Shown: positions 38,787-47,192 of the stretch, piece by piece | How the letters are laid out: each line of letters begins with the position of its first letter | Position numbering within the stretch: the first letter of the stretch is position 1 | NCBI RefSeq assembly: GCF_021021555.1 | Contig: NZ_JAINWA010000003.1 | Coordinates: forward strand, 1,116,001-1,180,000 | Length of the DNA stretch: 64,000 nucleotides | From: Teretinema zuelzerae | GTDB lineage: Bacteria; Spirochaetota; Spirochaetia; Treponematales; Treponemataceae | Direction of reading: 5' to 3' | The notes under the pieces: model-generated | Database searches by the model: none | What the model was told of the DNA's origin: nothing | The model's input: the letters and a program-made list of their open reading frames with translations, nothing else | Made by a program: the position numbers and the translations under genes

Positions 38787-38933
38787 AAAGCATGACAACT
38801 GTGTGTCATGCTTTCGCGCGATTTTTAGGGCACCTCGAAAAACTCGGTTAGTTTTCCTCGGTGCCCTTGTAAATCCTTACAGGATTTACACCTGTATTAA
38901 GGTAGACCTCTAAAAACTGAAGTTTTTAGAGGT
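38787..38933. repeat. Cluster of four palindromes between peptidase E and leuD
   Basis: Four hairpins in 147 bp: 38787-38814 (AAAGCATGACA, 11-bp perfect stem); 38827-38867 (AGGGCACC/GGTGCCCT with an inner A/T-rich stem); 38869-38889 (GTAAATCCT, 9 bp); 38906-38933 (ACCTCTAAAAACT, 13 bp, very short loop). The last one follows leuD on the minus strand and could end its transcript, though there is no clean T run. The motif GGGCACC recurs at 38828 and in GGTGCCC at 38931. This fills most of the 236-bp gap between the genes; no ORF is seen. Confidence 0.75.
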
Positions 38934-38938
38934 GCCCT

Positions 38939-39475
38939 TTAGTAATTAGCGGCGGCGTAGGCAACCCAGCCGCCGGCGGACACCAGGGCCGACTCGAACT
39001 CGCCGAGCTTGAACGAATACTTTTTTTCCGACACCGCCCCGTTTTTTACCGCGCGGAAAGACAGCGTCCCCGCCGCCATATCGACCGAAAGCTCGGTCTC
39101 CAAACCGGCAAAGGTTTTAAACACCTCGTCGATCTCTTCGGCCTTCAGCTCGGTCGCGATCATTCCGCAGTTGTACATGTTCTGCCGGAAAATGCGCGCG
39201 AAGCCCTCCGCCACGACTATCGTGATTCCGTTCACTTCCAGCGCCCACGGCGCGTGCTCGCGGCTCGAACCGCAGCCGAAATTCGCCCGGGTCACGATCG
39301 CGGTTTTCCCGGCGATATCGGTCTTCGGATTAAATCCCTCGACCTTCAAATCCTCCAGGCAGAACGGCTTGAGCGCCTCCTTGGAAATCTCGGTCAAATA
39401 CTTCGCCGGAATGATCTCGTCGGTATTTATATCGCTGCGGTCCAGAAACAGAACCTTGCCGTTAAAATTGTTCAT
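38939..39475 (-). CDS. leuD: 3-isopropylmalate dehydratase small subunit (archaeal-type LeuD/aconitase-like)
   Basis: A 178-residue swivel-domain subunit: FLDRSDINTDEIIPAKYLTE, then TRANFGCGSSREHAPWAL (substrate-binding GSSREH motif) and GFARIFRQNMYNCG. With LeuC it isomerises 2-isopropylmalate to 3-isopropylmalate in leucine synthesis. ATG 39475 has Shine-Dalgarno AAGGAG. It follows leuC after a 145-nt spacer with small GC-rich hairpins. No leuA/leuB nearby, so a related hydro-lyase role is possible. Confidence 0.88.
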   Translation of the reverse strand: MNNFNGKVLFLDRSDINTDEIIPAKYLTEISKEALKPFCLEDLKVEGFNPKTDIAGKTAIVTRANFGCGSSREHAPWALEVNGITIVVAEGFARIFRQNMYNCGMIATELKAEEIDEVFKTFAGLETELSVDMAAGTLSFRAVKNGAVSEKKYSFKLGEFESALVSAGGWVAYAAANY

Positions 39476-39524
39476 CGCATGCTCCTTGCCTTCAAAAGAA
39501 TTCAGCCGGACTCTCCGGGGCGGC

Positions 39525-39597
39525 CTGCGCTCCGCGCAGCCGCGCCGGCTCCGGGCTACGGTTCCGCCTTTCGGCGGGAACACGGCCTTTCGGCCGT
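39525..39597. repeat. REP-like GC-rich hairpins in the leuC-leuD spacer
   Basis: Three small hairpins: CTGCGC-TCC-GCGCAG (39525-39539), TTCCGCC-TTTC-GGCGGGAA (39562-39580) and ACGGCC-TTTC-GGCCGT (39582-39597). Two share the GCC-TTTC-GGC core. No reading frame of its own. It might modulate the leuC:leuD expression ratio, which is inference. Confidence 0.6.
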
Positions 39598-39620
39598 CCC
39601 TCCGCGTCGCTGCCGCGGTT

Positions 39621-40904
39621 CTACGCCTCGCAGATGCTTCCGGCTATCGCCGTGGCGGCGGCGCTCGCCGGGCTCATCAGATGAACCGTTCCGCCCTTTC
39701 CCATGCGGCCGAAAAAGTTGCGGTTCGTGGTGGACGCGCACACCTCGCCGTCGGCGAGAACGCCGTTCGACATGCCCAGGCACGCGCCGCAGGTCGGATT
39801 GGTTACGCAAAAGCCTGCATCCATGAAAATCTTGATGATTCCCTCTTCCATCGCCTGCTGGTAGACGGCGGGAGTCGCCGGGCTCACGATGCCGCGCACT
39901 CCGGGAGCGACGCTCTTGGCCTTCAGCACGGCCGCCGCCTGGCGGAGATCCTCGATGCGGCCGTTCGTGCAGCTTCCGATGTACACCTGATCGACCTTCG
40001 TCCCGGCGAGCTCCTTGATCGTCTTCACCTGATCGGGCTTGAAACCGAAGGTGGCGACGGGCGAAAGGGTCGAAACGTCGATCTTGTGAACGGCGTCGTA
40101 CTGAGCGTCCGGATCGGAATGCCACTTTTTAAAGTCGGCAAGGGCTTCTTCCTTCGTGCGGTAGACTCCCTCTCCTTCCGGTCCGATGAATTTCCACAGA
40201 TAGTCGACGGTGACGGCGTCCGGCATGCAGACTCCGCTGGTTCCGCCGGCCTCGATCGCCATGTTGCACATCGTCATGCGGCCTTCCATGGACATTGAAT
40301 CGATCGCGCTGCCGGCGAATTCCATCACCTTGTTCGTCGCTCCGTTCACGCCGATCATCTTGATGATGGAAAGGATCGCGTCCTTCGGAGTAACGCCGCA
40401 GGGGAACTTTCCGTCGAGCTCGAAGCGTATCGTTCCCGGATACTGGAAGGCGCATACGCCCTTCAGGATTCCCACTTCGAGGTCCGTCGTTCCGACTCCG
40501 GCCGCGAAGGCGCCGAAGGCTCCGTGGGTGCAAGTATGGCTGTCGCCCATGATGACGGTGAACCCGGGCCGCACGAAGCCCTTCTCCGGGAATATCGCGT
40601 GGCATACGCCGTTCTTTCCGATATCGAAAAAATCCTTTATCGCATGGCGTTCCGCCCACTTCCGGATCACCCTGCCCTGTTCGGCTGTTTTCGAATCCTT
40701 GGCGGGGGTTACGTGGTCGATGACTGCCTTAATCTTGTCCGGATCGAATACCGTATCCATGCCGCGGCTGACCAGATCGTTGATGGCTACCGGCGTGGTG
40801 ATTTCATGGCAGAACACCCGGTCCAGCTTGAGAACCCAGGCTTCGCCGAACGGCTTGTCCACTACATGGGACTCGAATATCTTCTGCGCAAGCGTTTTAC
40901 CCAT
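39621..40904 (-). CDS. leuC: 3-isopropylmalate dehydratase large subunit (archaeal-type LeuC)
   Basis: A 427-residue aconitase-family large subunit, the shorter archaeal/bacterial type. Motifs: MGDSHTCTHGAFGAFAAGVG with the first cluster Cys, YIGSCTNGRIEDLR and TNPTCGACLGM giving the other [4Fe-4S] cysteines, FGRMGKGG near the end. Works with LeuD downstream. Promoter and an operator-like palindrome lie just upstream, and a LacI-type regulator gene is next on the same strand. Shine-Dalgarno GAGGAGA. Confidence 0.92.
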   Translation of the reverse strand: MGKTLAQKIFESHVVDKPFGEAWVLKLDRVFCHEITTPVAINDLVSRGMDTVFDPDKIKAVIDHVTPAKDSKTAEQGRVIRKWAERHAIKDFFDIGKNGVCHAIFPEKGFVRPGFTVIMGDSHTCTHGAFGAFAAGVGTTDLEVGILKGVCAFQYPGTIRFELDGKFPCGVTPKDAILSIIKMIGVNGATNKVMEFAGSAIDSMSMEGRMTMCNMAIEAGGTSGVCMPDAVTVDYLWKFIGPEGEGVYRTKEEALADFKKWHSDPDAQYDAVHKIDVSTLSPVATFGFKPDQVKTIKELAGTKVDQVYIGSCTNGRIEDLRQAAAVLKAKSVAPGVRGIVSPATPAVYQQAMEEGIIKIFMDAGFCVTNPTCGACLGMSNGVLADGEVCASTTNRNFFGRMGKGGTVHLMSPASAAATAIAGSICEA

Positions 40905-40918
40905 TCTTGTCTCCTCTT

Positions 40919-40934
40919 ACGAACAGTACTTCGT
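40919..40934. promoter_or_regulatory. Operator-like palindrome upstream of leuC
   Basis: ACGAA-CAGTAC-TTCGT, a 16-bp symmetric site centred between the -10 box and the leuC Shine-Dalgarno. Size and symmetry fit a LacI-family operator; the LacI-type gene at 41086-42090 is the obvious candidate regulator. Confidence 0.5.
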
Positions 40935-40946
40935 ATTTAACTATAC

Positions 40947-40975
40947 TGTATATATTGAAGCTCTGCTTAAGTCAA
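40947..40975 (-). promoter_or_regulatory. leuC promoter
   Basis: Minus strand: TTGACT (40970-40975), 17 nt, TATACA (40947-40952). A second inverted repeat, GCTCTGC/GCAGAGC (40960-40966 and 40978-40984), straddles the -35 box and could be another operator. The rest of the ~180-bp gap to lacI shows no gene. Confidence 0.65.
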
Positions 40976-41085
40976 GAGCAGAGCCGAACTATACCAACCT
41001 ATCAAAAAAAGCGATTTTCATACAGGGGACGTGTGCGGATTCCCGAGCGTACACAGCCCGGGGCAGAGCGGGAAAAGCCCGGGAT

Positions 41086-42090
41086 TCAGGCGGTTTCCCG
41101 GGGCACGATTTCCGGAACGATGATCAGATCCGATCCAGGTCCGAGCACTGCGGACTCGAGGGCGAGCACGAGGGCGCCGGCTCCCGCTATCATCAGACGC
41201 TGGCGGATGGTGGTGAGCGCCGGAGATACCAGGGAGGCAAGAGGCAGATCGTCGTAGCCGATCACCGCGATATCGGAAGGAACCTGCACGCCGTTTTTTC
41301 TCGCCTCGGTTATGAAGCCGATGGCGGTCATGTCTCCAGACGCGCAGACGAGTCCGTCCGGCAGGGGCCTTCGGCCGGAAAAATACTCGAAGCCGTGGGC
41401 TCCCGAATCGCCGTCGTAATCCTGGGTTTCGTAGACGAGCTTCTCGTCGAAGTTCATTCCCAGCCGGTGGAGGGCCATCAGATATCCGATCAGGCGCTCG
41501 GAGGGGCTTGAGCCGGGTTCCGCGACGCTCGAAGGCCCGTTCATCAGGGCGATTCTTCTGCATCCCCGGTTATAGAGATAGTCGACAGCCATCGACATGC
41601 CCTTTTGATTCTCCAATAGAACCGAAAGGCTGCCCTGAACCTTCGACTGGCACAGAACGAGAGCCTTTCCAACGCTTTTGTATCGTTCAACGATCGATTC
41701 CGAGGGAGACACGTTCAGGGTAATGACCGCGTCTATCATATTAAAAGGAAGAAGGGAAGCAAGAAGCTCTTCCCGAAGCGCGGGAGAATGGCGGGTCGGG
41801 AAGGTCATCATGTTCAGATTTAAACCCAAAGCCGACATGGCGCGGTCGATGCCGCGGTATATTTCGGTTCCGGAAAGCGAATCCACCGAAGACGAGATGA
41901 CGGCGACCATCGATCCCTTCGATCCGCCCTTCCAGCGCGAAAATGTTTCAAGATAGCCTGTTTCGCGGATGACGCGCATCACATGGCGCACCACTTCAGG
42001 CTCCAGAGAAGACGGGCTGACCAGAACTTCGAGAATCGTTTCGCAGGACAGAGACGCCGCGCGCGCGACGTCCCGAATCGTAATAGCCAT
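41086..42090 (-). CDS. LacI-family transcriptional regulator with unusual recognition helix
   Basis: A 334-residue regulator: N-terminal HTH (ITIRDVARAASLSCETILEV) and a periplasmic-binding-like effector domain (GSMVAVISSSVDSLSG, AVDYLYNRGCRRIALMNGPS, AVIGYDDLPLASLVSPALTT, RQRLMIAGAGALVL). The usual TVSRVLN recognition helix and the hinge-helix alanine/arginine pattern are not recognisable (CETILEVLVSP instead), so DNA recognition may differ from classical LacI. Encoded just upstream of leuC on the same strand. Effector unknown. Confidence 0.85.
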   Translation of the reverse strand: MAITIRDVARAASLSCETILEVLVSPSSLEPEVVRHVMRVIRETGYLETFSRWKGGSKGSMVAVISSSVDSLSGTEIYRGIDRAMSALGLNLNMMTFPTRHSPALREELLASLLPFNMIDAVITLNVSPSESIVERYKSVGKALVLCQSKVQGSLSVLLENQKGMSMAVDYLYNRGCRRIALMNGPSSVAEPGSSPSERLIGYLMALHRLGMNFDEKLVYETQDYDGDSGAHGFEYFSGRRPLPDGLVCASGDMTAIGFITEARKNGVQVPSDIAVIGYDDLPLASLVSPALTTIRQRLMIAGAGALVLALESAVLGPGSDLIIVPEIVPRETA

Positions 42091-42110
42091 ATCTCGTCCC
42101 CCCGGGACTT

Positions 42111-42527
42111 TTAGAAAGAAAGAGGCATGCTCAGGCCGTTCGCTTCCACGACCGCAAGCCCGTCGGCGATATTTTCCACCTTGAAAATAATCACCGCGGT
42201 TTCGCCGACTTTGTCGAGAGCGGCGTACAGGTACTCGATGTTTATGCGGTTTTTTTCAAACAGGGACAGCACGTCGGCAAGGCTTCCCACCTTGTCTGAA
42301 ACGGTTACGGCGAGCACGTCGGTCGTCTTCGTGGTGAAATGCGCGTCGGTCAGGATTTTCAGCGCCTTCCCGGGATCGTCCACGATCACCCGAAGGATGC
42401 CGAAATCGGCCGTGTCGGCAATCATGATGGCGCGGAGATTCACCCCGCCGTCCTTGAATACGCGGGTTACCTCGGCGAGCCGGCCGGAAGAATTTTCAAG
42501 AAATATCGAAATCTGCTGTATCTTCAT
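42111..42527 (-). CDS. Tandem ACT-domain protein
   Basis: A 138-residue protein made of two ACT domains: ISIFLENSSGRLAEVTRVFK (1-68) and LAVTVSDKVGSLADVLSLFE (72-138). Such small ACT proteins are often next to phenylacetate-CoA ligase genes, as here (9 nt downstream of paaK). It probably binds an amino acid, perhaps an aromatic one, to regulate the pathway; that is inference. Confidence 0.9.
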   Translation of the reverse strand: MKIQQISIFLENSSGRLAEVTRVFKDGGVNLRAIMIADTADFGILRVIVDDPGKALKILTDAHFTTKTTDVLAVTVSDKVGSLADVLSLFEKNRINIEYLYAALDKVGETAVIIFKVENIADGLAVVEANGLSMPLSF

Positions 42528-42536
42528 GTGTACTCC

Positions 42537-43841
42537 TTACAGGTGGCGTTTGTCGATGACGCGCTTGGCCTTGCCGATGGAGCGTTCGAGGCTCTTGGGC
42601 TCCACGAGCTTGACCTTCATGGAAATGCCGAGCTTGCTCTTCATGACGGACTCGATCTTGTTCCGCATCGCTTCCATATCCTTGGTTTCGTCCGAGAAGG
42701 CGTCCGGATTGACCTCCACGTGGAGTTCCGCTTCGTCCAGGTGCGTCTGCGCGCTCCGGTCCACGATGATGAGATAGTTCGGCTCGACTCCCTGGATTTC
42801 GATGAGGGCGTGCTCGATCTGGCTCGGGAATACGTTTACTCCGCGGATGATCAGCAGATCGTCGGTTCTGCCGAAGAGGCGGTGGATGCGCCGGGTCGTC
42901 CGCCCGCAGCCGCAGCGTTCCGGGATGATGAAGGTGATGTCTCGCGTCCGGTAGCGGATGAGCGGGGTGCCTTCCTTGGTGATGGTGGTGATGACCAGCT
43001 CGCCCTTTTCGCCGTCGGGAAGGGGCTTCCCGGTCGCAGGATCGATGATTTCAGGATACCAGAGGTCCTCGTTCACGTGCATGCCGTACTGGCCTTCGCA
43101 TTCGAAGGCGACTCCCGGTCCGGTTATTTCGGTCAAACCGTAGATGTCGTAAGCCTTGATGTTCCAGGCCTTTTCGATCTCCTTGCGCATGTTCTCGCTC
43201 CAGGGCTCAGCTCCGAAGCAGCCGGCGCGGAGTCCGAGCTTGGTCGGATCGATGCCGAATTCCTTCGCCTGCTCGGCCATGTACAACGCGTAGGAGGGAG
43301 TACAGGTGATGAGGGTGCTCTTGAAATCGCGGATGAGCATGAGCTGTTTTTCCGTATTGCCGGAAGAGATCGGGATGATGGTCGCGCCGATGCGCTGGGA
43401 GCCGTAGTGGGTTCCCAGGCCTCCGGTGAAAAGACCGTATCCGTAGGCGTTCTGGACGGTGTCGTTGCGGGTGGCTCCGGCTCCGGAAAGGGTTCGCGCC
43501 ATGCCTTCTGCCCAGTCGTCCATATCGCGACGGGTGTAGGCGTCGACTACGGGCGTTCCCGTCGTTCCGCTGGACATGTGGATTTCCACGATTTCCGACT
43601 GCGGAACCGCTAAAAGGCCGTAGGGATAGGTGTCGCGAAGATCGTCCTTCGAGGTGAACGGCAGCTTCGCGATGTCTGAGAGGGTTTTAATGTCGGCGGG
43701 ACAGATTCCCGCCGCTTCCAGCTTTTTCCGGTAGAAGGGCACGTTGGTGTACACCCGCTCTACCAAATTTTTCAACCGGGCGAACTGCAGCGTCTGCAGC
43801 GACTCCGGACTCATGCATTCGTGTTCAGGGTTCCAGATCAT
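42537..43841 (-). CDS. paaK: Phenylacetate-CoA ligase (copy 1)
   Basis: A 434-residue AMP-forming ligase activating phenylacetate or a similar arylacetate to the CoA thioester. Visible: [19 protein letters not shown] (phosphate-binding motif), [70 protein letters not shown] lies 10 nt before ATG 43841 and there is no Shine-Dalgarno. Paralogue of the ligase at 45302-46621, from which it is separated by the barrel gene. Confidence 0.93.
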   Translation of the reverse strand: MIWNPEHECMSPESLQTLQFARLKNLVERVYTNVPFYRKKLEAAGICPADIKTLSDIAKLPFTSKDDLRDTYPYGLLAVPQSEIVEIHMSSGTTGTPVVDAYTRRDMDDWAEGMARTLSGAGATRNDTVQNAYGYGLFTGGLGTHYGSQRIGATIIPISSGNTEKQLMLIRDFKSTLITCTPSYALYMAEQAKEFGIDPTKLGLRAGCFGAEPWSENMRKEIEKAWNIKAYDIYGLTEITGPGVAFECEGQYGMHVNEDLWYPEIIDPATGKPLPDGEKGELVITTITKEGTPLIRYRTRDITFIIPERCGCGRTTRRIHRLFGRTDDLLIIRGVNVFPSQIEHALIEIQGVEPNYLIIVDRSAQTHLDEAELHVEVNPDAFSDETKDMEAMRNKIESVMKSKLGISMKVKLVEPKSLERSIGKAKRVIDKRHL

Positions 43842-43851
43842 AATGGAATCG

Positions 43852-43857
43852 ATTATA
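43852..43857 (-). promoter_or_regulatory. -10 box (TATAAT) of paaK copy 1
   Basis: TATAAT on the minus strand 10 nt before ATG 43841; no good -35 box at 17 nt. Predicted leader of about 3 nt. Confidence 0.4.
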
Positions 43858-43928
43858 CACCGATTCCCCGAATGAGACCATAAAAAAGAAGCAGAGAATC
43901 GGCGCTACAGCCGCATGCCGAAGACGCG

Positions 43929-45212
43929 CTACATCTGCATTCCGACGGCGGCGCTGAAGGCGAGGCGGGACGCGGCGGCGTTCCATCCGGCGCTTATGCC
44001 GACGGCGGGAACCGCGACTTTCCGCAGAAAGATGGTGAAGGCCGCTCCCGGTCCGTGAAAGAAGCCGCCTTCTTTTTCGCCTTCCAGACCCTGGGATGCG
44101 AAGCCCGATTCATAGAAGGCTCCTGCCGTGAAAATTCCCCAGGAGGTTTGGGCGAACGGATAGTCTATCGAGGCCCTGCCGGCGATCCATTTGTCGGAGC
44201 GGAGCGTAATGCCCTGAAGGAGCTGCAGGCGGGTAAGCTCGGTTTCCGCCGAGGGCGGGCGGTCGGAGAATTCGCCGGCGGCTAAAATCTGGAAGGCTGT
44301 CTCTTTCGGGAGTTTGAAACCGGCCGCGAGGTTCGCCCGCGCGGAATTCCATTGAGACTCGCCCTCCACGGGAAATCCGTGCCTGAAATCCAGAGAGGCC
44401 GAAAGGCCCGAATCATAGAAAAGCCGGCGCGTTTTGTCTGACCAGTAGACGCCGACTACCGGCGATATCCACAGGGAATCCTGAGGGGCGGCGAAAGATT
44501 GAGAGGCGTCGTAGAGGCGGGAAATGCGGGCCTCGGTTCCGGCAGTGACGCCGAACTTGGGAGACAGGGGAAAGGCGGCGTCTGCGCTGACCCGGCTGTC
44601 CAGAGACTTCCAGGACCGGTAGGAAGAGCCTTCTACGAAGTCGGTCGTTTCCTCGCCCCGCGTGAGGTTGGAGAAGAAGGTGAAGCCGGGGCTTTCCTTG
44701 TCTATCTGGTAATTGACGAGAAACATCGCGAATTGCTTATCGGGGGAGCCGAAGCCTCCCGTTACAAGGGTCGCGCCGGTGGAAAAAAGGTTCGCCTCGA
44801 TGACGAAGAGGCCGAACATCTGCGTGCTCGACGAGGCGTACACGAGGGGTACAGGAATAAAAGTCCGCTTTTCCTGAAGCGTTACCACCAGAAACACCGC
44901 TTCCTCCCGTTGGTCGAGCGCGAGCTCTACTTCGCTGAAAAGACCGGTTTTCAGGTAGCGTTGTTCTATTTCTTCCAGAGCAAGAGTAGAAAGAGGGTCT
45001 CCCCGGGAAACGCCGGAAAGCTCGCGCGCCCGCTCCGGGTCGAGTTTGAACTTTCCGCGAAGCTCGACGTCCGTTACGGGAAGGTCGCCGAGCTCGGCGA
45101 TGAGAGACTGCTGGCGCTCGCGGGTGAAGGCGGCGGCTTCGGCGAACGAGAGAGCGGAAAGGAAAAGGAGAGCGGCGCAGAAAACGGCGTTTTTGTTTCG
45201 AAGCACGGTCAT
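43929..45212 (-). CDS. Outer-membrane protein with one POTRA-like domain and a beta barrel
   Basis: A 427-residue exported protein: signal peptide (AALLFLSALSFAEAAA), a single POTRA-like domain (about 40-110: VTDVELRGKFKLDPERAREL ... LSTLALEEIEQRYLKTGLFSEVEL), then an Omp85/BamA-like barrel of alternating strands ending GMQM rather than the usual aromatic residue. Far shorter than BamA, with one POTRA only. ATG 45212 has Shine-Dalgarno GGAGGA; an earlier ATG is 4 codons upstream. It could assemble or secrete a partner protein, or act as a pore. Its place between the two paaK genes is odd. Confidence 0.75.
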   Translation of the reverse strand: MTVLRNKNAVFCAALLFLSALSFAEAAAFTRERQQSLIAELGDLPVTDVELRGKFKLDPERARELSGVSRGDPLSTLALEEIEQRYLKTGLFSEVELALDQREEAVFLVVTLQEKRTFIPVPLVYASSSTQMFGLFVIEANLFSTGATLVTGGFGSPDKQFAMFLVNYQIDKESPGFTFFSNLTRGEETTDFVEGSSYRSWKSLDSRVSADAAFPLSPKFGVTAGTEARISRLYDASQSFAAPQDSLWISPVVGVYWSDKTRRLFYDSGLSASLDFRHGFPVEGESQWNSARANLAAGFKLPKETAFQILAAGEFSDRPPSAETELTRLQLLQGITLRSDKWIAGRASIDYPFAQTSWGIFTAGAFYESGFASQGLEGEKEGGFFHGPGAAFTIFLRKVAVPAVGISAGWNAAASRLAFSAAVGMQM

Positions 45213-45301
45213 ACTGTCCTCCATACTGCGAATATACGCATGGTCGAGCGGCGACGACTATGACTTAATCACACTGAGACACCGAAAGAGCGACATGCTC
45301 G

Positions 45302-46621
45302 TCACTCTTTGGGCCGCAAATCGCTCACCCGTTTCGCCTTGCCTTCCGAGACGGGCAAACTGCCGGGCTGTTTTATCTCCAATACGGGATTTATCGTTAT
45401 GAGGGCCTGCAATTCGCTTTTAAGCCGTTCGCGCAGGGCGTTGATGACGCGGGAATCGTCGGCGAACATTTCCGGGGTTATCTCTACCTGGACGGTGAGC
45501 TTGTCCAGGACGCCGTCCTTGTCCACGATGATGAAGTAGTTCGCGCCGACGCCCTTTGTGCGCAGCAGCACTTCCTCGATCTGGCTGGGGAAGACGTTGA
45601 CGCCGTTGATGATGAGCATGTCGTCGGTGCGGCCGGTGAAGCGCGCGATGCGGCGGTGGGTGCGGCCGCAGGCGCAGGGTTCGGGGATGAAGCGGGTGAG
45701 GTCCCGCGTCCGGTAGCGGAGAAGGGGCATCGCGTCGCGGCAGAGGATGGTCAGCACGAGCTCGCCGATTTCGCCTTCCGGGACGGGAAGCAGGGTGTCG
45801 GGGTCGAGAATTTCGGCGATGTAGCGGTCTTCCCACACGTGCATGCCGGCGCGGTGGACGCATTCGAAGGCGACGCCCGGGCCGTTCATCTCGCTCATTC
45901 CGTAGCAGTTGTACACTTCGATGCCGAGCTTGTCCTGGATTTTGAGGCGGAGTTCCTCGGAATGGGGCTCGGCTCCGGTGACGGCCATGCGGAGGCGGAG
46001 GTCGCCGCGCGAGTAGCCTTCGTCGGCGATGGCCTGGTGGAGGTGCAGCAGATAGCTGGGAGTGGCATGCACCATCGTGGTGCCGAAGTCCTTCATGAAT
46101 TTGAGCTGGCGCAAGGTGTTGCCGGCGCTGGTCGGAATGACCATGGCGCCGAGGAGTTCGGCTCCGTAATGGAAGCAGAGCCCGCCGGTGAAAAGGCCGT
46201 AGGTCATCATGTTTTGCACGACGTCGCCGCTGGTCGCTCCGGCGGCCGTGAGGCAGCGGGCCATGGTGTCGCTCGCGAGATCGAGGTCTTTCTGGGTAAG
46301 GTAGATGACGGTCGGCGTTCCGGTGGTGCCGCTGGAGGCGTGCACGCGGACGACCTGGTCCTTGGGCACTGCCAGGAGGCCGAAGGGATAGGCCTCCCGG
46401 AGATCGCCCTTCGAGGTGAATGGTATCCGGGAGAGGTCCGCAAGGCTCCGGATCTCGTCCGGGGAGGAAAGGCCGGCCTCCTCCAGGCGCGGGCGGTAGA
46501 ACGGCGTTTTGAGGGCCTGGGCTATCTGGGTTCTCAGCGCGGCCGTCTGGATCTTTTCGATTTCAGGCCTCGGGGCGGTCTCTATCGCTTTGTCCCGGAA
46601 GGGAACGGATCTTTCAGCCAT
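45302..46621 (-). CDS. paaK: Phenylacetate-CoA ligase (copy 2)
   Basis: A 439-residue AMP-forming ligase, same family as copy 1: [58 protein letters not shown] and [21 protein letters not shown]. It directly follows iorB (4-nt gap), so it is the copy most tightly bound to the IorAB enzyme. Likely interconverts arylacetyl-CoA and arylacetate. Confidence 0.93.
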   Translation of the reverse strand: MAERSVPFRDKAIETAPRPEIEKIQTAALRTQIAQALKTPFYRPRLEEAGLSSPDEIRSLADLSRIPFTSKGDLREAYPFGLLAVPKDQVVRVHASSGTTGTPTVIYLTQKDLDLASDTMARCLTAAGATSGDVVQNMMTYGLFTGGLCFHYGAELLGAMVIPTSAGNTLRQLKFMKDFGTTMVHATPSYLLHLHQAIADEGYSRGDLRLRMAVTGAEPHSEELRLKIQDKLGIEVYNCYGMSEMNGPGVAFECVHRAGMHVWEDRYIAEILDPDTLLPVPEGEIGELVLTILCRDAMPLLRYRTRDLTRFIPEPCACGRTHRRIARFTGRTDDMLIINGVNVFPSQIEEVLLRTKGVGANYFIIVDKDGVLDKLTVQVEITPEMFADDSRVINALRERLKSELQALITINPVLEIKQPGSLPVSEGKAKRVSDLRPKE

Positions 46622-46625
46622 GCTC

Positions 46626-47192
46626 TTACGCCTTTTCCCCGAGGGCGAGCGCTTTCATGTTGATGTCCACGAGCTTCGGGTCTTTTTTGGCGAAGGTATC
46701 ATGCACGCTTTGCGCAAGGGCTTTTTCGCTCACCGGGAGGGAAGAACTCGCCGCGCCGATGAGGACCATGTTGACGGATTTAAGGTTTCCGGCTTCGCGG
46801 GCAAGGGCTTCGGCGGCGACAATGCGGCTGCGCTTGAGAGTGCGGATTGCGGCGTAGAGGGTTTCGACCTCCGGATAATCCGGAATGTTGACGAAGGGCT
46901 CGGCAGCCGTAACCAGGATGCCTTCAGGCTTGAGCCAGGACAGATAGCGCAGGGATTCCATGGGCTCCATGGCGAGGATCATATCCGCCCCCCCGGTGGG
47001 GATGAGGTCGGAGGAGATGGGGCCGTCTGCTATGCGCATGTGGGCCTGGACGCCGCCGCCGCGCTGGCTCATGCCGTGAACCTCGGATTGGCGAACCGTA
47101 AGGCCGTCGATCATGGCGGCCCGGGCGATTATCGTCGCGATGGAGAGAACTCCCTGTCCGCCGACTCCGGCGAGAATAATATCGTATGTCAT
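46626..47192 (-). CDS. iorB: Indolepyruvate:ferredoxin oxidoreductase beta subunit
   Basis: A 188-residue gamma-type domain of 2-oxoacid:ferredoxin oxidoreductases: YDIILAGVGGQGVLSIATII, VRQSEVHGMSQRGGGVQAHM, PTGGADMILAMEPMESLRYL. With IorA it oxidatively decarboxylates arylpyruvates (indole-, phenyl-, hydroxyphenylpyruvate) to arylacetyl-CoA. ATG overlaps the iorA stop by 4 nt. Confidence 0.95.
   Translation of the reverse strand: MTYDIILAGVGGQGVLSIATIIARAAMIDGLTVRQSEVHGMSQRGGGVQAHMRIADGPISSDLIPTGGADMILAMEPMESLRYLSWLKPEGILVTAAEPFVNIPDYPEVETLYAAIRTLKRSRIVAAEALAREAGNLKSVNMVLIGAASSSLPVSEKALAQSVHDTFAKKDPKLVDINMKALALGEKA

Noticed and set aside
38703-38798. Longer N-terminus for peptidase E
   Set aside because: ATG 38702 has a good Shine-Dalgarno and starts the family domain; the upstream frame only repeats the C-terminal segment.
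40210-41511. 433-codon plus-strand frame across leuC and the lacI gap
   Set aside because: Antisense to leuC and lacI, without motif or Shine-Dalgarno.
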